From contig NC_091976.1 in assembly GCF_036711975.1 (NCBI RefSeq), positions 19,964,001-20,028,000 of the forward strand: a stretch of 64,000 nt of DNA, given 5' to 3'. The stretch is from Onthophagus taurus. Lineage: Eukaryota > Arthropoda > Insecta > Coleoptera > Scarabaeidae. Position numbers and translations under genes: made by a program. Shown piece after piece: positions 13,282 to 24,054 of the stretch (the stretch's first letter is position 1; every line of letters begins with the position of its first letter). The notes under the pieces were generated by a model. That model was not told the origin of the DNA. It ran no database searches and saw only the letters and a list, made by a program, of their open reading frames with translations.

Positions 13282-15132
13282 TACGTGATACTCATTGATA
13301 TCGTTTATGTTATTAAAATCAAAAATTGTGTTAAATTAAATATAAGTCATCAATTTTAAACGTGTCATAAATTTTATGTTAATAATAATTTTTTAAAAAA
13401 CTACTTTCGATATTAATGAAAATATAAAATAAAGTTAAAAAAAAAGTTTAAAAATACAAAGCCAGGATCTTCGATTGTATGTAGATTGCAAAAAAGGTCA
13501 AGTACCTTGGCTCCTTGGCTCGTATATATAAGTGTTGACTTCAAAAATAACGCAATAGGTATTTATCAGATACACAAACAGATCGTAAAAGAAGCATCAT
13601 TTGTCAAAGATAGTAAAATTTTGAAAAAATGCATAACTTAACAAAGAAATTGCAAGTGGAACGCCTTGAAATGTTCATTTCATTATGACATTATGACGCA
13701 TTACACCGTTTTTATGAAACCATTTGAATTGTAAATTAATTAATTATAAAGTGACAACATGACTTTTGGATTAAGTTGGAAAAATAACAGGATGCTTTAA
13801 ATGTTATTTACCGCAACAACAACAATAAAAACCGTTATAGAAAAACATGTGTCAAACTGAAATAGATAAAGAATAAAGTTTATTTCAACCTGCCTTAATT
13901 TTCAAGAATTTTGTTTAAAATATTAAGAAAATCTTTATTTCATACTTTATTTGAAATCTACGAAACGTTCAGAAATTCTGCCATGCACTAATTCCATCTT
14001 ATATGTCTATTTCATACATTACTACCTGAAAAAAACAAATTGATTAGTTTGGAACAATATCGCAAAGAAATATTTCAGCATCTTGTTAATTTAATTTGTG
14101 CGAAGAACGTTATTAATGGAATGAATATGACTATAACCACCACTAGACTCCATTCTTCTACCTCCTTTATAATCCTTCTCCTTAATAATGTAAGTACATA
14201 TTTTGAAGTTTCAGATGCTATGACAAACATTGCATTTGAAAACGTTGCATTTTTCAAGAGAGGTTGATGCACATTTGGACAATTAGAGGAGATATGTCAG
14301 AGTTATTTCTGATCCCATAAACGATATTGATCGTACCAGTGACGATATTCGAGGATGCTACGAGATATCACAAATGATGTTGGGAGTAAATTTAGAACAC
14401 CAAGGATGATCTTGATATATTATGTTAGGAACGATTTTGATGCCAAACAAACAATACTGTGGAAAGTCTGGGACATGTTGGACACGAGAGATATCAAGGA
14501 CGATATTGGGGATACTGAGAGAAGCCAGGACTGTGCTGAGATATCTGGGGAACGATATTGAGTAAGTTCAGGGATACTAGGATTTTAGGAATGACGTATG
14601 GTTTCGTTATTAAGAATGTTGATGATAACGGAGAAGATGCTGAAGAAGATCAGAATAACAATGAGGATGTCAGGGATTTTTTTGTGTTCTGTTAGGATTT
14701 TTTGGTGGAATTATGCACATTGTACAGGGATGCCAGAAACGATGTGGAAAAGCGCCAACACTGTGTTGGAGAATAGCAGAATCAATGTTGAGATATATCA
14801 AGGACGACGTTTTATGATACCATGGACGACGTTGATTGATAACGAGAAAGATGTTACGAGAGAATAGTTCAGATTTGAGAGATGTTAAAGATTATGTTGA
14901 AATATGTCTGGAACGATTTTGATGCCATAAACAATGCTGTAGAAAGTCTGGGACATGTTTCGAGAACATTAAGGACAATGTGGAGAGATAAAGACAAAGT
15001 AAGACATGACTAGGGACGATGTTGAAAGATGACAACATAATAACGAAATATATCAAGGAAGATATTGAGGGAAGCCAGGACTATGCTGAGATATCTGGGG
15101 GACGATTTTGATGTCATAGACGATGTTGAAAA

Positions 15133-15300
15133 TTTAATTGGTTGCTAGTGACATTACCTTAAGTATACTAAAGTAATAAACACATAGTAGATAAAATTTT
15201 AAAATTATTTTAGATTTATAAATAGGATAATATTTTGTTTATAATACGACTTGAATAATAGTTTGATTGAAACAAAGTACATTTAGGAAGTTCATAAAAA
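15133..15300 (+). repeat. Copy of ABCG intron-1 sequence inside the minisatellite
   Basis: Begins TTAATTGGTTGCT and is a direct, diverged copy of 11638-11872. It lacks about 70 bases (11784-11853), and the missing piece is bounded by a short TTTA shared sequence. Minisatellite sequence resumes immediately after, so the copy lies inside the array. Confidence 0.8.
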
Positions 15301-16107
15301 ACAAGAGATATCAAGGACGATATTGAGGATACTGAGAGAAGCCAGGACTGTGCTGAGATATCTGGGGGACGATATTGAGTAAGTTCAGGGATACTAGGAT
15401 TTTAGGAATGACATTGAGATATCACGGATGCTATTGAAAGAAATTAATGTCAATGGTTTCGTTATTAAGAATGTTGATGATAACGGAGAAGATGCTGAAT
15501 GCTGATATCAGGGTTTTTTTTGTGTTCTGTTAGGATTTTTTGGTGGAATTATGCACATTGTACAGGGATGCCATAAACGATGTGGAGAAGCGGCCAACAC
15601 TGTATTGGAGAATAGCAGAATCAATGTTGAGAGATATCAAGGACGACGTTTTATGATACCATGGACGACGTTGATTGATAACGAGAAAGATGTTACGAGA
15701 GAATAGTTCAGATTTGAGAGATGTTAGAGGTTATGTTGAAATATGTCTGGAACGATTTTGATGCCCTAAACAATGCTGTAGAAAGTCTGGGACATGTTTC
15801 GAGAACATCAAGGACAATGTGAAGAGATAAAGGCAAAGCAAGACATGACTAGGGACGATATTGAAAGATGATAACATGATAACGAGAGATATCAAGGACG
15901 ATATTGAGTATACTGAGGGGAGCCAGGACTGTGCTGAGTTATCTGAACGACAATTTTGATGCCATGGAGGATATTGAGAAAGCTCAGGGATACTAGGATT
16001 TTAGGAATGACGTTGAGATATCACGAATGCTATTGAAAGTAATTAATGACAGTGGGTTTGTTATTAAGAATTTTGATGATAACGGAGAAGATGCTGAGGA
16101 AGGTCAG

Positions 16108-16150
16108 AATAACAATGAGAGATGTATCCCTGACATCTCTCATTGTTATT
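16108..16150. repeat. Perfect 18-bp-arm palindrome at a rearrangement junction
   Basis: 16108-16125 is the exact reverse complement of 16133-16150, with a 7-base loop ATCCCTG. The paralogous array copy near 16610-16660 has the same left arm and loop, but only the first eight bases of the right arm before it diverges to GATATCAAGG. The extra ten bases of pairing are specific to this copy. Confidence 0.85.
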
Positions 16151-19034
16151 CCATGGTTTTATGATACCATGGACGACGTTGATTGATAACGAGAAAGATG
16201 TTACGAGAGCATAGTTCAGATTTGAGAGATGTTAGAGATTATGTTGAAATATGTCTGGAACGATTTTGATGCCATAAACAATGCTGTAGAAAGTCTGGGA
16301 CATGTTTCGAGAACATCAGGGACAATGTGGAGAGATAAAGGCAAAGTAAGACATGACTAGGGACGATATTGAAAGATGATAACATGATAACGAGAGATAT
16401 CAAGGACGATATTGAGTATACTGAGGGGAGCCAGGACTGTGCTGAGTTATCTGAACGACAATTTTGATGCCATGGACGATATTGAGAAAGCTCAGGGATA
16501 CTAGGATTTTAGGAATGACGTTGAGATATCACGGATGCTATTGAAAGTAATTAATGACAGTGGGTTTGTTATTAAGAATTGTGATGATAACGGAGAAGAT
16601 GCTGAGGAAGGTCAGAATAACAATGAGAGATGTATCCCTGACATCTCTGATATCAAGGACGATATTGAGTATACTGAGGGGAGCCAGGACAGTGCTGAGT
16701 TATTTGAACGACGATTTTGATGCCATAGACGATATTGAGTAAGCTCAGGGATGATACCAGTGTTTCAGGAATGATGTTGAGATATCACAGTTGATTTTGA
16801 AAGAAATTAATAACAACGATTTCGTTATTGAGAATGTTGATGCTGAGAAAAGTCAGAATAACAATGAAATATGTTAGGGATTTTGTTGGGTTCGGTCATG
16901 CTTTATGGTGGAATTATGCAAAATATACAGGGATGCCATAAACAATGTGGAAAAGCGCCAATGTAGGTATTGGAGAATAAGAAACGATGTTGAGAAATAT
17001 CAAGGACTATGTTTAATGATCCCATGGAGTGGAGAGGCAGTGTTGACAGATGTCAGGGATGCCATAAACGATTTTAATCAAACCCAGCAACAATGTTGCA
17101 GAATATCATGTACAATGTTAATAAATATCATCAACAACAATTAAAGTTCATTTTTTTATTATGTTAATAAATATTTCATGACTCCTGAAAAAAATTTTAA
17201 GAAAATCTATGACGATATTGGGAATTACGAGGGACTAGGGATGATGTTAAGAGATATTAGGAATATACTGAAAGAAAACAGGATACCTACTGTTTGTGAT
17301 ATCATGTACGACAATGAAGAAAATATTGATGAGGCCTGGATTGAATACCATAAACGATGTTAAAGAAGTTAATAACGATTTTCAAGGATATCAAGGCGTC
17401 AGGGCAATATTGAGGACTGTATGTCAGGGATTATTTTGGATTACGTCCATACGAGTATTAAAAAATACCAGGAACGATTATAATGCCATAAACGAGAGTC
17501 AGAGACGAATTGCAAGTACATTATCCGGGATAATCTGGAAAGGTATCTGGAACAGCATTTAGAGATCTCAGAAGGATCTTGATAAATGAAGGAGAAGATG
17601 TTGAAGAAAGCAGTAACGATATTGGATAAGAATAATACCAACAAATATTGAGCATGGTAGTTACAAATATCCTGGACGATGTTGGTTACGATCTTGAGGG
17701 CTAAACCACATCTTCTTTTGGTGCAATCCCACAAAATTTTCGATCTAGATGTTAATGCAGCAAAGAAATTTTACATATGCTGTGAAAATAAAATTAATTT
17801 CCATTAATGAAGTGATAATGTGATGCAAAATGTAGTTAAGTGAAGCTTTTTTATTATTTTTATAGGGCATAAGGAAGAAAACTTAAATTGGACCAAATAA
17901 GTAAGAATACAATGAACAAAAACTTTGTGGAATTAATTGGCAATATCTAGATCCACAGCTTTTAATCACCTTCCACGTGGAATTACCTTTATTAGAGTGT
18001 CGATAAAAGATTCCTCCATGGCTATGGCGAAAACTCGTAGATAACTCAAGATAAAGGTAAAACTTAAACACTTATTTACAAAAACGGGAGTAATATCCAA
18101 TCTGGAATCCAATTCCCACATTAAATCATTCTTGGGTCTTTTAGGAAATTAAAGGAAACTTAGAAAAACAATCATAAGGATATGAAAATTACCTTTGCTG
18201 TTGAGTACTAAGAGACTTTCAAAAAATGTAAACATATTATATAACGAGCTAATTTTGCAATAAGATTTCAAAAAAAGAGTTTATTTTAATTTACAGCTGT
18301 ACTTATTATCAACTCAACAAACATGTTTTACGATTAGGAAAGAATTATTTATTAACAGTTAACTCAAAAAAACATATGCGTCTTTATGTATATAGACGAA
18401 AATTTAAACAAAACACTTGTTTAGTTGTGGAGTTTATAAACATCTAATACACGATTGATTCTAGTATCTCTCTTAAAAACAAGATAATTTCAACATTCCT
18501 GCATATATCATCACTTTTATCGAGTTCTTTGCTCTAACGACTTTAACCAAATTTAATGAATAATAATAAAAACGCCGTAAAGCAATGATTTATCTATTAA
18601 TAGCCGTTTCTTATTAACCTTGCATAAACAAGATGATTGATTGTTTAATTAAAGTCTAAAACTACAAGAGTGACGGTAAAAATTAAAAAAAAATTGCATC
18701 AACAATTACAATAATTTATTAAAACTGGTTATAATCTAACATTTTTTATAATTATGTTATAAATTACATTAATTAGAAGATTACGCAATTATTTTTTGCG
18801 AAGGTTACAAAAAAAATTTGAATTTTAGAAATTGTTTTATTAAATATATTTATATCTTAAAACACCAACATTAAATATTATAACATTAAGAGTACATCAT
18901 CATATTTCTTGGAAGTAATCTCAACATTTCAAGAGATAAAGATTTTAAAAAATCATCACAGATATTGCCACCTATTTACATCATTTATCCAACTATTTCT
19001 ACATAGTGCTCCTAATAATAGTATTGACGAAAAT

Positions 19035-19040
19035 TTTATT
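19035..19040 (-). promoter_or_regulatory. Likely LZTR1 polyadenylation signal
   Basis: AATAAA on the minus strand (TTTATT on plus) about 65 nt past the LZTR1 stop codon. This is the first canonical hexamer downstream and a normal distance for a short 3' UTR. Confidence 0.5.
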
Positions 19041-19103
19041 AGAAGAAATAACGAGTATTTTATAGGCATCTGCCAGAACTTCATTTCCACGATGGTCCGA
19101 GAT

Positions 19104-22100
19104 TCAAGACTCGCTGTTCAGGCTTATCGATGAGAGGTCCTGGCAGATCTTGGGTTGTTCCAAATCATTAGCAACAGCCAATAAAATTTCCAACAATAAT
19201 TCCCGACTTAACGATTTTAATTGTTCTAATTTTGCGATTTTCGTTATATTTAGAACAATTAAACTCTTCGCGTACGATTTAATATCGGTCGTTTGCATTT
19301 TATGGGCAGCTTCAAAAAGTTGTATCATATTATCAACGTTTACGTTCATCTCCAAATTTTGTTTGCAGAAAGCTTGAAGTCGATTATTGGTGAAATTATA
19401 GAATAACGGTGCTGAGAAAAGATAAAGTGAGTCTTCTGGTGGCATGTTTACGTCGCTGTAATAAATAAAACGAAGTAATGAATTAAAAGATTCCACAGAA
19501 GGGGTCATTTCTCCAATTTGAATCTAAAACGTACATTCAAAAATGATAGATTAGTAACCAAAACATAAATTAATACATACTTTAACGGTGTTATCTGCTG
19601 GCATAAACGATCTAAACATAGCTTCAAAATATCCACAACGTGCTGCTAAGATACATTTATGAGCTGGAATGACGTGATTATCCAAAACTAAATTAATATC
19701 GCAAAATTCTTTTCCTGTAGATCTCAAAAACATCGCCATATCTTGCTCTAAAGATGACCCAGTGGTGTCAAAATGTGGCTCGTTGCAATTTTTTGCTTGT
19801 GGTAATTGTTTACGTCGCACAATTTCTACCATTAATTTTCTATCTAAAGTTTCAAATTCATCGCTCATAACGATTTGGTTATAATTCGAGTCTTTAACGA
19901 TAAATCTTAAACAATATTCTTTAATAAAATCTAAATTTAGACTATCAGCGTTATGTAGAGCTACTAAAACATTTTTTAAACAGATTGTAGCGTTTAAATA
20001 TTGAACGCAAAGAAATTCTAAGCGGGTCATTTTGAATTTAACCGCCAAACGATAAACATCCATCATCAGTAAAACGATTCTGTTACTAAAAGGATCTTCG
20101 CCTGGTTTAGCTTTTTTAATAGGATCTATACAATCCATATAAATATAATCTAAAACCATTTCGAAAGCTTCTGGATTTGCATCCAATAAGGGTACAATAA
20201 CCGTGGGTAAAACTTCATCTTTATTATATTTACCATGATTTTCTTTAGCTTTTCTTACTTTATTTCTTAAATATTGAGATCTAGCCGCTACCATTGGTAA
20301 ATGAGCTAATATCTTAACTTCATCAGTTCCAACAACAAATTGTACGTCACTAAATAATCTCGATTCGAGTATTTTTCCAAAATCATCGTGTAGAGTACAT
20401 TTGGGATAACTTGAGAATTGGAATCTATACATTTCGCAACTTCTTACGTTGTTATCGATAGTTCCTCCAAAAATATACATTGCGTTTCCTACTACGGCAG
20501 CGGCATGAAATAATCTACCGGATGGAACGATTGATTCCAGCGAAGGAAGAACTATCGACCAAGTTTGTGTGTCCAAATCAAAACAATGCAAATCATTTGA
20601 AAGAGTACTATCAGCAGCACCACCAAAAACATATAAATGCCTATCAAACGCTACCATTGTGTGACCATATCGACGAGCTGGAGGTGGTGGTGCTCCCCTC
20701 AAAATATGTTCAGTTGAAATTCGAGTCCAACTAAATTTAAAAGGAAAACATTATATACATTTGCAATAAATAAATTTTATTAGAATATCTCACGTTTTTG
20801 TTTTAAAGTGAAATTGAAAGAGTGAATTTGTAATTTTTGCGCCACTTTGCCCACTAAATACAAACATACAATCTCTTGCTACAGCTACTGGAAAATTGCA
20901 ACAAGTTGGAGGGCGTTCACCTTTTTGTTCTATTTCTTCCCAAACCCTATTATCACCCTTGAAAAAATACAGATCAAAATCAAAAAGTGACGCTTTAATG
21001 GTAACACAGAATTATAAGCAATGATAAATTTATTTTTAGAATCGTCATATTTGATTGTTTTTTGATACAGTATACAACAGAGAAACTTCATTTTACTCTT
21101 GCATCGTTATGCATCAATGAGGCGCAAAACAATCAGTATAGAATTGTTTCTTTCTTAATCCAATTTCTATATGGATGTTGAGTTCAATTCCAACCGATGA
21201 CGCACGAAAAAAAAGCTGTGAAAAACAACAACGGTCAGGTTCCAAGCTAAGTAACTGGGAGCAATCTTCCAATAATGTAAATCTGGCAAGCTTTGCAGTA
21301 TCATTAGAAATAAATTGTAAAAGGAGGAAAACAAAAAAAATCAAAGATTTGCCATTATCTGCTAAAACAGTACAAGATAGAACTGCTAAAATGTCTTCAA
21401 ATGTAACAAATATTCAAGTGGAAGATATTCAACTGGCTTCTACCTTATCACTTGCTATAGATGAGTCTTGTGACATAAAAGACACGGCACAAGTTACTCT
21501 TTTCGCAGGTATAAGTTGTCCTAAGGTCCAAAAAAAGAACTGCTAGGATTACTACCGCTCTCAAGGCAAACTCGTGGTGAAGATACAATAAATGTTGTAC
21601 AAATATAGCAACTAATGGAGCCAGAAGTATGACAGGAATACATGGAGGGGTTTCACTGCATAATTAATTAAGAAGCGCTTTGTGCCCAAATAGTTAAGTT
21701 CATGAACTTGGTAATTAAGTTTATAAACAGCATCTTGGCAAAAACACTCTACCATCGCCAGTTTAAAGATTTCCTTGAAGAAATAGATAGCCAGTTTTTT
21801 GACCTACTTCTGTACAATAAAAGGCGACGTTTTGCTTTGTGCTTTAGCAGCCGAAATCGGCACGTCAAGGAAGGTACCCATAGTCTCGACCATCGCAACC
21901 AAGTTCTCATTGTCCCTCTCAGGAACTCCTCGGATCTCAAGGTTGCGGGAATATTGCTCTAAATCCGCCACGCACCCCGATACCACCTGCTGCAAAACTG
22001 GACCGAGTCTACCAAAGTATCGTAGCTTGCACTGATATTACGCATCTCCGATCGCAGCTCCTTCACAATATCACAATAATATTTGAGCAATTTAAAACAA

Positions 22101-23594
22101 ACAAAAGTACTCTCGCGTTCTTAGTAAATCCTCTCAACACAAATACAAATAAGATCAATATTAAGCCATTTGGAATTGATGCTGGATAGCTTCAAATGCA
22201 ATTGCTAGAATTGAAAACTAAAGACTTGTGGAGTGGAAAGTTTGCAGAACTCAAGAGCAAATTGGAAAAGTTGGAAGTCCAGAAAAGCATGGACAACGCG
22301 CAGCACAAATGAACAGCTCGAAAAGAAATCCCGCGAGTTGAGGGCCTCAAATTGGGCGCATGGAAAAGGCTTCCAGAATGCTGCAGTGAGGTGAAGAAAT
22401 TGGCATACGACGATCTTCGGATCGATATATTCGTGTGAACAAGCGTTCTCTTGCATGAATATAAATAAAAAGTAATGTTAGAAGTCAACTAACAAATAAA
22501 AATCTAGAGTCGTGCTTGAAACTTAAAACAACAAGTTATAATGCATAATTAATAACACAATTTTTCTTTAATAATACATAATTTAACAAGTTATAAGTCA
22601 AAAGGCATTTCAAAGCCAATGCTGCCATTGATGTAATTACCTATATTTGTATTTTTATATGAATAAATATTATATTAAAGTCATTTATTTTAAATCGAAA
22701 ATATATATGCTACTAAATACTATAATATTGAAACGAAAATTTAAAAACTGTGAAATTTCAGTTTTAATACCTTTATAATCAAAGGTTTAACACATTCCAC
22801 ATATATTTTACGCCCATTAAAACTGATAAACACACACAATTCTTCCTATCAAAACAAACCTTTTTATCCAAAATTACATCTTCCCAAATCAAAAAAGGAA
22901 GTTTCTCTGCATCTATACTCAAAACAACAAAAATTCGGTAAATTACAATAGTTTAAGTATCAATAAATATAAATAACTTTTACATACCACTAAAGAAATA
23001 GTCCACATATCATTTAATCTAGCATTACCATCATATCCAGCAAAAATCCATAATTTATTTTCAAAAACAGCAGCTCCATGTGCTGATCTAGGAACTGGTG
23101 TTCTCCCTGTAAATTTCCATTCAACCCAATGCCCAGTAACAAGTTTGTATTCAAATAGATCGTTTTTATTAGTTAAATTTGAATTAGAATGTATATCCCC
23201 AGTGTAGCCCCCAAAAAGGTACATTGATGTGTTATGAACAACAGCAGAATGATGATATCTTGGAGCTGGTGGAGTTCCATTAACAATAGCCCTACCCCAT
23301 GATTTCTCTTTTATGTCATACCTTACCATATCATTTAACATACTTTTTCCATTATCACCTCCAAAAACATAAATTGCCTCATTATGAGCTACTGCAGTGT
23401 GTTTGCTACGTCTAGAATTAATTTAATAAAAACTTGAGTTAACTTAAGGTTATTTTATTTTTAAACCTTGCTCCCACAAATTCTGCACAATCTGGAAGTC
23501 TTTTCCACCTGTGAACCGTTTCTAATGGTCCAAATTCTAAGGTTAATCCATCAAAAGAGGCTGAAGTGGAACTTGAACAAGCAGTTCCACTCAT
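19104..23594 (-). CDS. LZTR1: Leucine-zipper-like transcriptional regulator 1 (Kelch-BTB-BTB CUL3 adaptor)
   Basis: Substrate adaptor of a CUL3 ubiquitin ligase; the known family role is turnover of RAS-family GTPases such as RIT1. Five minus-strand exons: 23594-23467, 23411-22988, 20957-20794, 20730-19581 and 19523-19104. They sum to 2286 nt, a multiple of three, giving 761 residues. All junctions have GT/AG sites. The start MSGTACSSS is followed by [16 protein letters not shown] and [18 protein letters not shown], then Kelch blades ([58 protein letters not shown]) to about residue 345. The first BTB begins at SDVQFVV (about 367). The second begins at [18 protein letters not shown] (about 581). 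Its BTB/BACK part includes [18 protein letters not shown] and [15 protein letters not shown]. Near the human protein's architecture, slightly shorter. Start ATG has upstream in-frame sense codons to a TAA, so a slightly longer N-terminus is possible but unlikely. Confidence 0.96.
21175..22560 (+). pseudogene. hAT-superfamily (GTF2IRD2/ZBED-like) transposase relic in an LZTR1 intron
   Basis: Plus-strand remains of a domesticable-type hAT transposase, antisense to LZTR1, in the intron 20958-22987. Readable parts: [40 protein letters not shown] (about 21340-21500), then after a stop or frameshift [17 protein letters not shown] and [20 protein letters not shown] (about 21640-21800). After a nested insertion come [27 protein letters not shown] and [14 protein letters not shown] sequence (about 22160-22470, several stops). 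The order matches the GTF2IRD2-type hAT core and its C-terminal dimerisation region. No intact frame remains. Confidence 0.82.
21804..22075 (-). pseudogene. LINE ORF1-like fragment nested in the hAT relic
   Basis: Minus-strand frame with [20 protein letters not shown] and [14 protein letters not shown], preceded by [11 protein letters not shown] in another frame. This matches the coiled coil plus QYSRRNNIEIRGVPE motif of the ORF1 proteins of insect LINEs (the fold also used by baculovirus FP proteins). It interrupts the plus-strand hAT relic on the opposite strand, so it inserted later. Fragment only. Confidence 0.75.
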
Positions 23595-24054
23595 ATTTTG
23601 AATAATTCTTATAGTTCTTCTTTCCTGATTCAGCTTGGAGTTAGATGAGTAAAATTAGTTGTAAATTTATAATTTAAATAGGATAATAAACTGTATTTAG
23701 ATGAAGATTAGCCCCAGCAAGTTATTGACTTTGTCTTTTGTGTTGTGGATGTATATTTGGTTGCCTATCACATTTTTTTTTATAACAGTATATTATAAAG
23801 TAAAGAGTAAGGTATTTTGATTTAATATGTTAATTTAAAAGCGAAGTATAATTTAAATTATTTATTTATTTTTATATTATGAAATAAATTTAATTTTATT
23901 GACCTGTTAACACCAGGGGCACCAACCTAAACGTTATCTAACCTAAAATTTACCAAATGACAAGTTAAAAACCTGCTGGGTTAAACGATTGTCGTGTCCA
24001 AATGTCACGCGGTTAGAGTTTCCCGAGCTTTTTCCTTTACAATTATTAAATAAA
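23595..24054. promoter_or_regulatory. Shared divergent promoter region of LZTR1 and CLPTM1
   Basis: 460 bp between two head-to-head start codons, with no other coding signal. AT-rich. No TATA box in a convincing position was found for either gene. Both promoters must lie here unless non-coding leader exons overlap, so it is a likely bidirectional promoter. The boundaries are inferred from coding starts only. Confidence 0.6.

Larger units (their letters stand above)
14280..17740. repeat. Decayed minisatellite with higher-order duplications
   Basis: About 3.4 kb made of variants of words such as GAGATATCAAGGACGATATT, AGGGATGCCATAAACGATGT and CAGGACTGTGCTGAG, alternating at roughly 50-60 bp. 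Larger near-identical blocks recur. For example, the block starting at about 15882 returns at about 16389 (507 bp apart), and its opening returns again near 16649. Several open frames occur on both strands, but they are a by-product of the repeat. I see no protein domain. The block includes a foreign segment (15133-15300) and a palindrome (16108-16150). Confidence 0.85.
12493..19103. other. Intergenic: ABCG 5' side to LZTR1 3' end, largely repeats
   Basis: Between two genes both read from the minus strand. Contents: the presumed 5' leader and promoter of the ABCG gene, a MITE at 12838-13281, AT-rich sequence, the minisatellite at about 14280-17740, and 1.3 kb of AT-rich sequence before the LZTR1 stop codon. 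A 67-codon minus frame at 12594-12797 is richer in GC but resembles nothing I know. Confidence 0.7.

Noticed and set aside
17441..17734. 97-codon minus frame in the 14-18 kb array
   Set aside because: It lies wholly in the minisatellite, and equivalent frames occur on both strands. No domain or splice context.
20480..20734. Plus frame opposite LZTR1
   Set aside because: Antisense of conserved Kelch coding sequence.
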